Shown: positions 29,201 through 44,200 of the stretch, piece after piece
Layout of the letters: every line of letters begins with the position of its first letter
Position numbering within the stretch: position 1 is the first letter of the stretch
Assembly (NCBI GenBank): GCA_029851415.1
Contig: CM056742.1
Location: 11,883,736 to 11,947,735 of the forward strand
Source: Eretmocerus hayati
Taxonomy: Eukaryota; Arthropoda; Insecta; Hymenoptera; Aphelinidae
Length of the DNA: 64,000 bases
Direction of reading: 5' to 3'
Notes under the pieces: generated by a model
Told to the model about the DNA's origin: nothing
Databases searched by the model: none
Seen by the model: the letters and a program-made list of their open reading frames with translations, nothing else
Made by a program: the position numbers and the translations under genes

Positions 29201-32200
29201 ATCTGACGACATTCTACGATGACTCAACCACAAGCGTTTCAAGTCGTAAGGTAACGGCTACTAACGTTATCACTCAAACGATCGATCCTATGAACTCCCT
29301 GATTGATGTGGACAGTCTGATCGATAAAGAAGTATCCTCATTTATCAAACCAACCAAAACGAGTGAGCCAAGTTCTCAAACCCCAATGACGAAATATAAT
29401 GACTCTCAAAAAAGTAAACAGTTATACGAAACAACTGAAGATGAAAGTGATGCTTCGACAACCACTTCATCTGATCATGTAACAACTACCGAAGAGGGAA
29501 CAACATTGGAATCTACAACCGAGCAAGAGATCAATGATAGCAATCCCATTTTATCACTAGAACCAAGTCGTATACCAGCAGAAACGGCGATTCTGTCCAG
29601 TGAACGATTCAAAACATATTATACAACTTTCACATACTTCACTACCATAATTGTTGACGATGAAACAGAAATTGAAACAAGAACCGAAGTATCTAGTAAC
29701 GTTGTCACTGAAACTATCGAAGCTACCAGTGTATCGCAAGCTCTTGAAAAGAGTGAATCACCAACAGTTCCTTCTCCATCATCTGTGCCCCCAGAAATAC
29801 AGGCATACATCAATGCTCTAGCTCAGAAGAAGTCTGAGGACGAAGCAAGATTGTTAGCCAAGAAAGTTCAGAAACAAGTCCAGACGACAACTGAGGAAGA
29901 GAATGATGTGACCACTGAAGATTCTTCAACCTACCCAATGCCTGATGAAACGACCATTTTCGAAGATATTGGGATCAGCGAGAAGTTATCAAGTGACGGA
30001 GAGGTCGTAGGTTCGATGAAGACTGATGTAATATTCTCATCTAGTTCTGGAGGTAGCACTGTTCTAGATGTTGCCGAGAAGCGTAATGGTCTACCAGAAG
30101 ATCAAGAATTATCTGAAACGAATCATCAAGATGTTGAACCAGCACCTACACTTCTGCTTCAAACCTCGTATACAACGTACACATACTTTACAACGATGTA
30201 TAACGGTGATGCAACAGATGTCCTTAGTAGGCTAAAAACCGTTACAAATGTGGTCACTGAAACCATAAGACCAACGGTTGTCGTGCCACCTGAACCAAAA
30301 ACAGTTCAACCTCTGACATATTTCACTACGTTTACTTATTGGACGACGTTCATCAAAGGGGATGAAACTGCTACGACTAGCCGAGAAGAGACGGTCAGTA
30401 ACATTATAACCCCTGGAGTAACAGAAACGCCATCACTTCAATTGGATGTGATCAAAACCTACAGACCATTCATTCTGGCTACACCTGTGCATACTAACAG
30501 CATAGAGACAAGAGAATCTAAAGCAACATCTGACAATGAAATCACTTCTCAGAACGTCATCTTGAAAGAAATTCCAACTGTCAAGGCCAACGACGTGATC
30601 CCAACGATTTCTCCAGACCCAATCACTCTGTATACAACTTACACATACTTCACAACATCTTACATAGGAAACTCTACTCTCTTGAATAGCCGACTGGAAA
30701 CGGTTACTAGCGTTTCATATCCAGACGACTTGGTAGTTAGAGCCACACCCCGTGCTATTGGAGGAGCTGCGTCATCTATCAATGCTTTGGATACTGTTGA
30801 GAAACAAATCCAGACCAGCAAAGTCAGTAATTTGGTCGAAACTGGTTTATTATCGACCGTGAGAAGGAGTCAAGTTGATGATGGTACAACCACTCATTTT
30901 ATGACAGATGTCTATGGTACCTACATTGATGGTCTCTACGCTCAAGTTGTTGAAACTTCTACAAGTGTCGAGTTACCTTCGCCAATTTATTCATCTGCAC
31001 CAACTCCAGTCTTGCCAACTGGCGTACTCTCGTTGAATAAAGGTAGCATCATCGATGCAGATGAAATAACAACTGTGTTCTATACAACTAAGCAAATTGG
31101 TACCACCTTGAATGGACTTTACGTCACAGTCATTGAAAGTACATCATCTACAAAAATCGACGAAGATAAGTTACAAACCAAACCTCCACAACCAGGTCAC
31201 CGAACTGGTCTTGTTAGGTTGATCAAGGGTCACATCGAAGCAAACGATTCGACAACTTTCTATCAATCGAAGGTCATTGGAACTAGTATAGATGGCCGGT
31301 ATGCTCAAATAATCGAAAGTACATCTAGTTTCGTTCTTCCTAAGACATCGTCGATTCATCGCATCAATCCAAGTGCAACTTTGCCACCTCATCATGCAAC
31401 AGGTGCTCCTGGAATAGCCCCATCTCCTGCTGCTATTCAACCATCAACATCTGATGATCATGGTGATGCATCGAACGACTCGGAACAAGATGAGAGTGAA
31501 AACGAAGATGAGGATGAAGACCAGAAAGGAAAGAAGAAGTCACGATTGACATTCTCTTCGCGGAAGAGGACATCAAGTGCCAACACCTTCAGACCATTCG
31601 CATCGAGAACAAGGCCTACGTTCAATCCAAAAAGGAAACCTCAAGGTGCAACTACAATAACCAGGAGTGATATAACTCCAACAATAACAGCTACATTAGC
31701 TGGTAAAGGTAGCAAATTTGCATCATCCAGAGGGAGGACTTCCATCTCATCTAGTACACCACCAAGCAGCATCTCAAGTTCAAGGCGTTTCTCAGGAAGA
31801 AGGACTCCTGTCGCATCGTCTCCAGTTGCATCTTCGACCACTAACCATCCTGCAGGCAGCACCAGAGTAAGGGGATCAATCAGAGCCACAGCTTCTTCTA
31901 CATTCTCTGGGAGTCGTCGAGGATCTACACCAATCAGAGGATCATCTGCTCGACCTGCGTTGCGGAGTAGTTCATCCATCTCACCATCTTCTTCAACAAG
32001 ATACAGGGTAGGAGTGAGACCTTCATCAATCCTCCTGAAGAACCAATTGAATCTAAAACAAGAGGATCAGAATGACAGTACTAATGAATTCACAACTACA
32101 ACCTTAGTCACTGAAGAGACAATCATACCTCAGGGAGATTCTGAGAATGAAGCAGCGCCAACTGTACCTCAAACAACGACTGAGTCCGCCAGAAGAGCCA

Positions 32201-35200
32201 ACAATCCTCTTTTGAGATTCAGACGACCTAATGACTTTGGGAGTAGCAGCCCTAGGTCAACGGCAGCGAGATCCACAACAACGTCAGCTCCAACAACAAA
32301 GAGATCCACTAACTCATCAAGACAAAATACGGTTAGCCGTAATCCTAACAAGGTAAAACCAACGGTCACTCCTGCTACCATTAAGCCCCGTCAAGGGCAG
32401 TCGAATTTATTCCCTCCAAGAAGACTTCCAGGAAAAAAATCAGAAACAACAGAGAGCACCGTCGAAGACAAAACCGAAGTTCCAGAAAACGGCAATCTGC
32501 AGGATGAACCTGTTGCTGAGATTTCAGACAATGACTACGAGGGTAGTGAACGATCTGATTCAGGAGCTTCGCCAAGACCTGAGGTTACATCTCCAACAAC
32601 GCCCATCAGACCATTCACCAGAATTTCCAGGGGTAGGAGAGTTCGTAGACAAACTAATCAACAATGGCAAATTCAGTCTCGCTCACGTAGACCAATAGCT
32701 CAAGTATCTTATGTAGAAGAAAGATTAGACAATGACTACTTCCCCAGCCAAGAAGATTACTACTCAAGGACTTCTGTTGATGATGCTAGGTACGGCGTTC
32801 GAGGAAGATCCGCAGGTAGTTATCCCAGATCTTCTCCCAAAGACTATCAATCCTCAGAGGATGATGTGGAATCCTATAATCCGCCTTCGCCTAGATCAAG
32901 GTCTAAATCAACTCCTAGTAGATCTTCTCCTCGGCCTACTCCAGTAACCCCGCCTAGTAGGCAGTTTACATTGAGGGAAGCGCCAACCCCTGCAAAACCC
33001 ATCAACAAACGGCCTGTCACTACCACTAGGAATACTCAAACTAGAACTAGAGGGACCGTAAGAGCACGAACGGGTACTAACAGATACCAAGATACAAGTA
33101 ATTCACGTCGCTCATCATCGAGAGTTCCTACAAGAAGTGGTACTAGAACAACTAACCGAAGGGTCATCCCAACGAGAGGAAGGTACAATTCTAGAGAAGA
33201 CTATAGGGATGTAGATGAATTTGATGGAACAATAACTGTTACCCATTACGTTCCAACGGAAGTTACCGTCCCTGTAGTCAATAATGGGGTGACGGAAAGA
33301 AAGAATATCATCACCGCTCAACCAAGTAAAGAAGTGATAGGGCCTCATCGTTATCGTACGATTACGAATAGTGACGGACGAGAACTGGTGGTACTCACGA
33401 ATGAAATGACGGGTACCAATTTTCAAGGTTTCGTTGAAGTAACTAAATTCGTCATTCACGAAACTCCCACAACTAAAGTATCTCACACTTTGACATCTTC
33501 GGGAGGTCGGAAATTCTCACAAGCAGTCGTCGTCCCATCGACAATCTACTCAATTGAAAACGTTGTTTCCACCATTCGTCCATCAATAGCAGATAGTTCT
33601 CCCTTAGCTAACATTCTGTTATCTCAACTCCTTCTTGGACAACTCGGACAACAGAATCCACTTATGCCTAATGTACCTGCTCCAGCTGCTACTCCATCTA
33701 CTCGATATGAAACTCGTGCCACGACGTATGTCACAACTATAACTAAACATCAAAGTACCGTTATCCCACTAACGTTCCGTGGTAAAGAAATTTTGACAAC
33801 ACTGGTTGATACCTCATCCGATGTAGTCACCGCGACTGAATTCATAACGGATACAGTCGTTGTAACTCCCACTGCTACACTGCCAGCACCAAATTTGAAT
33901 TCCATCTTACTTCTTCTTCAGCAACAACAAACTTTGCAGCAAACAAGTGCTTCGATGGATCCTTTGCTAGCTGCGGCGCCATTACTAACACAAAGTAATA
34001 CTTTGCCAGGAGAGAGTGAAAGGAGGGATCAACCTGTAGATTTTGATTACAAGCCTGAGAGTTATGAAGATTCATCTGATGAAGAGAGTGAAAAAACACA
34101 AAAAGTGTCACAAAAACCAAGTCCTCAGAAGACAGATGGAAGTGGAAGCTTAGAATCTAGTGTCATCACACTTTATGTATCAGGCCGCAGACCTGGTGAA
34201 TTTAGTACTGTTCTTAGCACAGTCAAAGTTGGTGAAGATTCTTCGAGTACAAAAACCAAAAGGCATGCCACAGAGGGGATCATAACTGCATCACTTTCGC
34301 CGTCACTACAGTCAGGTTCATACCCAGCTGTACAAACTCTGACTGGTAGCGAAGAGCAAGCTGATGTACATAAACCTACTCAGAGTCTCGAGAGTGTATT
34401 GGGCGATGTGAGTCGACACATCTCGACATCTATCCATTCCTAACCTCACTAAGGTGTGACACTTTGGCACGAATGAGAAGTTGCGTTGTAAAATACTTGT
34501 AAATTCATAGTTTTAATCTTTTGACGCCTGCGAGAATGACCTTGAACGATTCAGACTATTGTTATTGGACCTATATAGCACATGTATAATATTGTACTGC
34601 CACGACAATAGAAACTATCAATCTCTCACAGTAGGGATTTAGCCATTAGGGATCTAATCAGCATTCACGATCATTTATGCCTAAGATAGTTCGTTCATTC
34701 GAATGTAGAATGCTCAGTTGACGAAGGTCAATAGTTCGGGTGCCAGTCTTATCTGACTAAGAATTTTTTGGACTCTCCTGATACGGAAGAAAGAACCGGA
34801 TACTATTTTAAACTGCCTGGAGTATTTCTTTATCTCTCGCTTCTCAAATCTGTAGACTCCATTACCTGGATTTATCCAAAACGTCTTCTAAAACTAACAT
34901 AACCTGAACAATTCTTGCACGCGCAAGCACACGCTCAATATGGCTCCTTGATAGAAAGTGATAAAAGATGTGTTGATGGACGATGTTGTTAAGAAAAACA
35001 AACAAAAGTACCGAACAGACATCGATCCCGAAAAGTTCGATGAAGACAACATCAAACAAAAAACAATCGGAATTTCAGGTGCCAACTATCAGTATCCAGG
35101 TTATGAACCAACATTTTATGGTGACGCACAGGAAGATCACTACAGACAAAGTATGGATTATGATACATACAGAGAAGATGATGCTGCAAAGAAAACAGTA

Positions 35201-38200
35201 CGCGTAAGGGTACCGGTCATCCGTAGCCGCAGTATCAAGGAGCATGCAGTAACTGTTGTAAGACGTCGACCTTTGGTCACGTACAGCACATCACTTACAA
35301 CATCACCACTACAAGAATTTCATTCCCCAACGAGTCACAGAGTTGTGACTCGCACAAGGATTAGAAATATAGATTCTGTTACTTTGGACAATAGTGGCGG
35401 ATACGAAACTCATGGAGAAGATGTACACTCTGCAAAACCGAAGGTCACGGTCACGCGAAGAAGAAAGATTGTACCGACGGCAACGCCTTCATTCAATCAA
35501 AGAGAAAGGGTTACTAGAAAGAAGTTAGTCAAAGTTAGACCCATACCCCAACCATCACCAACGATAGCTATCATCACAACAGGCTTCTACACTGCTCCGT
35601 CTTTTGAACAAGATGATTATTACTATGATGCCATAGAAAGTGCTCTTCCTACACCTGATTTTGAAGCTCCACTGTTCATTGAAAGTCAAAGTAACACTGG
35701 GAAATATGATCAGTCAAAGATTTCTGATGCTGAAATGAGTCGTATTGAAGAACCGATAATCATCACTGACAATTTCTTCTTTCCTGTCGATCGTGGACAG
35801 ATTGGTACAACGGAAGATACTGAAATCAGTGATGACGGAATAGGATCCACTACAGACTCTCCTAGCCCAGTAACAACTGATATTGGGATTCGTGATGAAG
35901 TCGTCACCGAGAAAGATGGAATCACTCCATACAAAGATATTGAGTATGCTCAACCAGAAAATAGGAAGAAAACTACTGGTAACGATGATAATCTTCGTTA
36001 TGAAATTTTCACGGAAAATCCGGCGAGCTCTCGTGAGCCAACTGTTCATCCTCATCATCTGAGTGAGGCAGAGGAAATCTCGAGAGTGAACGAGACCATT
36101 GAAGGAATTATCAGGGCTACACCTGTGAAGACAGTTGATACATCTTCAGAACCTCGTCCCGATGAAGACTTGAAAGTTATACCTATCCGAAACCAGTCTA
36201 TCATAACGAAGGGTTCTGAGGAAAAAATTATGTCAAGACTTAACCATACTCTTGAAAGTAGTGAGATACCAACGGTAATTCCGTTGGGGGGAGAGTCTTC
36301 TGATAGAACCAATCAAGATTCTACAGTTTCCGACTCACACATAACCTCACCTGTAAGATCATCATCATCATTTGATGATGATGTTAAAGCAAAATCGACC
36401 CCAGGTTTTTACTTGACTTCGTCCAGACCTGATACCGTAGAGCTTGAGTCATCAAAAGCCACAGTAGATCAAGCCACTGAATCTATTCAAACTAAACCGG
36501 AACCACAAACTAGTGTATACTTTACTGAGACTGTTGTAACATCTACGCGACTCAGAACATACACATATGTAGTCACAAAACTTAATGGAGCAGAGACAGA
36601 AGTTACGTCATCAACGACTGTTAGACCTAAAACTACGACACTGACTTTGACTCTACCGGTGACAATAACAGTGACACCAACACCAGTATCTTCGTTGGTT
36701 GAATCTAATTCTTCTGAAGGTGAGTATCTTTCTAACCATGTCAATAGATCTTTCCAATCCCATCTTGGGAAATCTTTCAAACATCTTTGATTGGCTTTTG
36801 GTTCTCTTTTGTAAAATATTGACAAGGGACACAAGAAAAATTGCAAAAATATCTATTTGTATAGATTGTAAATATGAAACAGCCAAGCTCTTGATTCCTG
36901 TTGTAAATATTATGTACACATGTCTCTTCTTTCCTTGAGGAAATATTCCTCGACTCTTTTGGCTGTCTAAGAACATTGTTTCCGAGTTTGTGACTATAAT
37001 CTCGGGCTATTCTTCGATTCTGCATCATGAATGATCCATAGTCACCCAATATTTATTCTCGCAATATAAGATCATGGGTCTTCTGATAATGAAAAATGTC
37101 CACCTGTTGGGTTTTTCATTATCTTTAACTCATATAACAAACAAGGGGAATAGACTAACATCGTCAAATCTTCATTTTCTTGAAATATAAGATTATTGTT
37201 TCGCACAATCAGAAATAATCATTTCTACACCAAATGGCACACCGGAGAGCGTATAAATGAGCTATGATTCGATTTTTGGGAATTTTGAAACTAGAACCAG
37301 TCTTAGAGAAGATTCTCCCGGATCAGTGATCTCACTAAAGAGATGCTGGATGTTTGGATTTAGACCAGCAGATGTCTCACAAAACTGTTTTGAAGCAGTC
37401 TGCGGAAAGTGATGGGCGTGTTATCACCTTACGTGTCCTTTGAACTTTGAACTTCTTAGAAGATAAGAGAGATAACATTAGATTTCTAAGTTGTTTCTCC
37501 GAGCAGATAGAATCTATTCACATACCACGTTTCTGTTCACTTATAACAACAAAGATTTTGGTATCTCCGCTGATGAGATGCAGATAATTTCTCACTTTTA
37601 ATCGTACCGTCGAAGTCTTATTAGATATTCCACTTATTTGTGCTTGCCAGCACGCCCATGACGTTCCTAGAATGCCATGTTTCGGAACATAGTGAAAAAT
37701 CTGGATCTTTGGTGCATTGAAGTTTCTCGACACCTGCACATTGGATAGTTAGTTGTGTATAGGAAGAATCAAGATTGTTACAGCGTTACTTCTATTCACT
37801 TTGGAGAACATGGGAGCTTACAATCCATCACAGCCTTTCATTATGATTTTGGTTTGGGTGATTTTGTGAAAAATGGGAAATTCTTGATACCTCACGATTC
37901 CTAAAACGGTGGGAGGTTATCAGTGGATCATATGTCCTAGGCTTTTGATGAATGAAATAGAACACATCCGAGTCATTTCAAGGCACGGAACAAAAAATTT
38001 CAGATATTTTGGTCCTAGGCTTTGCGGAGGCAAAAGCATTTGTTTGCTCATATCATTTCTGTCTATATGTATATAGTGAATTTCAATCCGAGGACGCAAA
38101 TGTTGGTTTACGCAGTGAATCATATCATCCGACCAGAGCCGTAGGTGAAGGTCAGAACCTTCACGAGAATGCGGATATCACACTGTCCGAATGTTCAATA

Positions 38201-41200
38201 CTCTTTTTACATCAGCTGATCGGGAAAGTCATTTTTCCGCACAGAATATAGGAAGATATATATCAAGGGAATGAATCACTCTTTGTATCTGGAGCCAGAG
38301 TAGACCACTGGATTACTCTCGAAATCTTGATCTGCAGCTCAAAACCTTATCATCGTTACCATAAATTACAATTTTGTTCTTTATTATGTAGTCTTCAGTG
38401 TGACCAAGCATAAAGTGTTCATAAAGTATGAAATTCATGGAGGCTTTGGCTACCGACGATGAGTCCCTTGGCGAGTTAATAGTTGGGGAAATTGAAAAAA
38501 GCCGTGCCTTTGTTTTTCATCGAAGACTCGAGGATCAATCACGCTTATTCTTACCCGAACTCGTACTCATTGGCAAATAAATAACAAGAACTTTTCATTG
38601 CTCACAGCACCTTTTACTTGAAATCAATGATGTCAGAGATGTCGAGAGACGAAAATACACCGAAGGGAGATTTATGAGTTGGAAATTCATCTTTCTTCAT
38701 TTTACCGTGCCAGAAAATAATCCAAATATCATGAATCAGTCCCTTATCATATTTTGTATAACACCTAATAGAACCCACAAGAAGTAATGGAGGAGGCGAA
38801 GAAGAAGGCAGACGATTCAACCTTGCAACAAGAGTCATGTCTAATGGTGTTAACGTAATTGTTGCTGGAACAACGCCTGCCTATCGATGGGAAAATTCCA
38901 ATCCACAACCGACGTTAACACTTTCAGAGGCTGTTCTGATGATGTTACCACAAGAAAAACCCAATGATTTTGTCACAAAAACTTGTATGACCACTTTCAC
39001 TTACCTCAGTACTATTACTCGCGATGGAACTACAATAGTGTCGACTGACCAGCAGGTAAGTCTCCTCATCGATCCAGAAACGATGTAAACCATAGAGTGC
39101 AAATGGAAATACTTAGAGAGACTTGAATTCATTAGGTAATTGCAAATACAGCCACAGAAGAGAGACATAGAAAGCCCGTATCAGAAGCTGCTTCTGTAAC
39201 TCTTGAAGCTTCGCCCACACTCCAAACAGAAGTTTTTAAAACAACGTATACTTATCTCACTCTGAATACGGATCATCCAGACGAGAAAAATGCCTTAGGC
39301 AGCAGCACCAAAGTTATTGCAAATACAGTCACTGCACCACAATATTATCTTGACATGGTTTTGGAACCTTCTGAGGCACCCAGACCAGAAACCAATACTT
39401 ATTACAGTACAAGAATGCTGGAAAAGACTTTTATTGAAGACGGTAAAACGAGAGTTGGAACTACTAATGATGTAGTAACACAGGTGAATATCTCCATCTA
39501 GATAATGTTCAGCCCCTCAAATTATACCAAATTTTTGCTCAAATATTTCAATATTTTCAGCTGATCATAACGGAGTCTGCACCTCCGTCACGTTCTACAA
39601 GTTCCGTATCGTCATCGTCAACCTCAGATGCAGTGACTGGTTCAGAAAGTGACATTGCAAAAACTTATTATATTACGTATACATATTATAATACCTACCT
39701 AGAGAAAGATAGTACAGTTGTAAAAACGAATGTTGCAACTTCTTCGGATATTGTTTATGAAAAAGCTGCTGGGAAGAAAACATCAACCAAATCAGTTCAA
39801 GTCAGTGCCACTCCAGAGCCAATCCAAATATTTGCCACAAAAACTTATTTGACAACTTTTACGTACTTCACAACACTCCTTCAGGTATTTTCAATTGTCC
39901 CATATTTTTTCAACATCATTCAAATGAAGTTTTGTTCCATCTTAATGATTTGATTTTGATATTTTTTTCTCATTAATAGGCCGGAACTGATGGAGAAACA
40001 TCAACAACAATATCATCTCGCACGCAAGTTGTAGAGAATGTCATAACAGAATCAATAGCACCAAGTTTGTTAGATGCTGGTTATATGAATGCTTTATTGA
40101 CGACCACAAAACCCTCAGAATCTTTGGAAAATGTCGTCACTGGATCGACGATCATTTTTTTTGACGACGAGGAGCCGATTGCTCCTTCAACCACAACTCA
40201 TTCTGATGCTACTGCAACATCGGCTGCTAGTAACGATGCAGCGAGCCCATCTGCAGTTGCTGATTCCGTCGGTTCAGAATCGAATGATGCTACTTCCCGA
40301 CCTGTAGAGCAGGAACAATTCCATAATGAGGTACGTTATTAGAAAGTATAGCCATTGTGTGGTAGAAATTATACACGTTTACTATTCCAAGGTTTTGAAA
40401 TTACAATTGTTTCTGTCATCGATAGTCATCTAAAAATTTCTATTGCAGGAAGATGCAGGCGAAGAGTCAACAGAACCTCCGCCGAATAAAAAACCAACTC
40501 AAGTGAGCAATCTTTTGAGTTTAGGCTCTCTTGGTATAAATAGTTTATCCGCTCTGGGACCCGTAATCACAGCTATGGCTGGATTGCTTCAAAGCAAATC
40601 TTCAGCACAGAGGCGAAATGGTACCGAAACAGTAACGGAACCTCCAACCACAACAACGTCACAGAGGGCACCCATCTATATTCCCGTGGGACATTTTGCT
40701 GAAGATATAGAACCAGCAGAAAGTCAAAATATTGGTGAGAAGCTCAGTTTCCCAAAGCCATCATTGACTGGTGAAATGAATATTCAGTAAAAATGAGGCC
40801 CATACCAGAATTATCAAACCCAACCTGCACATTACCTGTAGAATTACGCTAACATGTCCCTAGAGCTCGTGAGAAAATCCATCTCAAATTTTCACAAACT
40901 TAGATTTCCACTACATTTGGTAATGATTTCTTGATTGGCTACGTTTTTTTCAACTAATTATTAACAACATCCACAGCTCTCCAATTGGCAAATGGTAATC
41001 ATCTACCTGAAACAAGACACAAAGTGACATCGAATCTGGCTGATGGTATCCCCATATCGCCTGGAGAGATAATAACAGCCAACAGTGACGTCATTATTGG
41101 GAAACCTGCAAAACTAGGGCCAAGACCACCTCAAACTTTCGAAAAAGATGGAAATATTGGAATGAAACCACCACCCGTACCAGTACCGAATATCCCAGTT

Positions 41201-44200
41201 CATCCTGTACTAGAAGTGATCGAGAGAGAACCGTCGAAACCTATAGCTCAAATCCAAAGGGGATCTCAAAAATTAGAGGTCTACCAAGCGCAGCAAATTT
41301 ACGAGGATCACATCAAAGTACCTGAACCTCACAACCAGCCTATATTACAGAATCATTATCACTCTCATCAGACTTCTATCAATCCACCACAAAACAGAAT
41401 TAGTTCAAAGCAAGATATTCTAGAGCACGATCCTCTCTTGATTCCGCCATCTGTTGTCACAAAGCCAAATGTAGAGTTGAAGAATAGGCATTCTGATAAA
41501 GGTAGGCATCCATGGAGTGCCAAAGATCCCATAACAGCTTCCAATATTTTCAATGAAGAAAGATATCAGTTCAGCCATCACAATAAGGATTCAGGTGGAT
41601 TTGAAAGTATTTCAAATTCTGACGAGTTAAGAAAAAAATCGCAGGTACCTGAACCCATAGTACATCAGGTCCCTCACGTCATCGACAGATCTACTGGTCA
41701 GCCTCTCCTAGTCAATATACAGCCTAGTCAGGTGGCAAATGTTGTTATTCCCGAAGGTGGAACTCAAGCTTTGATATTTGGAGATACTAGCGAACCCCAT
41801 AAATCGGGGCAATATTTTGACGATCCTTCACCTTACCCAGAACCTGAAGTAGGACCTGGATTCATAGGTATTCATAAGGTATGCATGATCATTGAGTGAA
41901 CGATTTTGACTCAGGATCGCGCAAATTTGCTAATATATTCTTTGTTTCAGGTTGAAAATCTTCCTCAGAACTTGAATGGTCATGACTCTTCAGGTTATAT
42001 AGCTTTTTCCACAGGTTCAACAAATCAAAATAATCCAAACTCCGATTCGGATTATCAGCCTCACAATTCCTACTTTGCCCAAACTCATAACACAGTCAAC
42101 AGATTTGAAAACATACCGATTCAGCCTCACGACAATCAAGATTTCAACGCTGGCCAAGGTCACGTACATACAGAAATATTGGTACATCATGGGAACGATA
42201 ACAATTTCCTGAAACAGCAGCCTAGACCATCTGCTCCACCACGAAATTACCAAAATGTTCATTTTCCGCCAAGAAAAGAACACACAAACGTCCACATTCC
42301 ACATGAACATATTCCTCCAAGGCGAACCGAGGTACCATTATCAACAGATCACGATGTGGTTAGTGCCTCTGTTTTGAATGGACAATGGAAAAGTGACAAG
42401 AAAAATGTGCGAAACCCACCATCTCGTTGGAATAGGCCTACGATAAAACCACGTCCTCCGACAAGACCACCAGTGCACCTCCATGGTAGACCTCCTGGTC
42501 GACCAGGACCACCACCGTCAAGGCAACCAATAACTCCTCAATTGCACCAGTTACCACCAAAAATTCAATCTCAGCACGATTATAACAGATTAAATCAATA
42601 TTCATACACGGATCCATTGAACTTTGAGTCCATGCGTCCACCACACTCATCGAAACCCCAAGAGCAGGTAATTATGAAATTCCCATTTTCCATCGGTGCT
42701 CAAGATGATTTTGTAACTAAAGTAAACATTATTTATTTTGATCAGGTGAACATACTCGAAAAGATGACCACTCATGAAGATGAGAATGTCAGTTATCAAG
42801 GAACTCAAGATAGTCTCAAACAAAATCATGAGAAAAATCTCCCTAGTAGTCACAGTTTTGAAACCAACTCTGGGGATAAAGTTCCATCGTTGAGCGGAAA
42901 TAATGGTGCAGCATATGAGAAACCAATCGATTCTGATGTCGATGCTTCAGAAAATATCAAAGTAACATCTCAAGATACAAACGAACCGTCCGGTATCGTA
43001 ATGAATCAGAACTATTACATTGGAAATGCTAATTTGAGCATTGGTGACTCTGCCTCAGTAGAAAAACCTATGCAAGATGGTACCATTCAGTTTGCATCTC
43101 ATGAAAATGAAGGTGATATTATAATCGGTAGCGAGAAAAATAGAAATCGCTATCCAACATTTGTGAAGCCTCCTACCTATTCCCAACAACCTGCTGATTC
43201 ATCAAAATCAGTGAATGTATACTCACTATCGGTTGTTCCAACTGTTGAACCAAATGGTCACAGTCGTCCTTTTTCGAAACAGCAAATGAATGAACAAAAT
43301 TATGATAATCGACCTGAAATTATAACCAAAGCGCCAAGTTCAGACAATGTTTACAAAGGTCAAATTCTACCTGGATTAGGTCAGGTAATACAAGTCCAAA
43401 ATGAAAAGACGTCAGTAGGAAATCATAATGAGCGACCTCACTCTCCACCAAAAACTCGAGTTCCACCGGGGCATCCTCTTTTGATTACAAAACCAAGGCC
43501 ACCAGTTCCTGGGCCAGTTGTCGTATCGAGTGGAAAATCAAAGCAAAATAGTAACAAGAGACCATCTTTGCAATTTTCATTACCAATTGATTCAACTGGA
43601 GAAGAGAACGACAGTAAGACTCAGACCGAACGTCCTCCAAGTAACGCAGTGAATAAAAAGAAAGAAGAATCTCTGAACACTGCTTTCCAAACTAATTTTG
43701 CCAGCACTGATGCAAAGAATGACAACGATGACCAAATAGATGCCGAAGTAGTTTCTCCAGTTCCAGATATTCAGAAAGTAACAACATCCAAGATAAAAAC
43801 TTTATCTCTAGAGATGTCTCCTCCACCAGTGCCTTCAATTGAGAAGAAACCTGAAGCTGTCAAAACTGACCTAATGGACTCAGGACTCAAAGCACCACCT
43901 CCACCAGCTGTACTAGGTTTATCACCACCACCTGTTGATATCACGTCAACTTCAAGACCGCAAGAGAATAAAATAAATCTTTCAAAGTTGAATTCTGGAG
44001 TGGCAGGACTGAAGCCGCCACCAATTTACATTCCATTGCAAGAGTCGAATTCGAATCCTCCTCCGCCACCGCCACCAAGTACGAGTATGGTTCCGCCAAC
44101 TCCTAAACCGTCGGCTGTTCATCCATACTTGGTCGATCTTTTATCCGAGGTATATATTTTGCTCAAGTAGTTGGAACTAATTCAACGGAATTGGATTGAA

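Noticed and set aside
31641..31979. Antisense frame rich in Leu/Asp/Val within the giant exon
   Set aside because: Shadow of the Ser/Arg/Thr-rich coding strand.
37565..37590. CTGATGAGA as a second hammerhead core
   Set aside because: No cleavage triplet with stem I before it and no GAAA strand after it.
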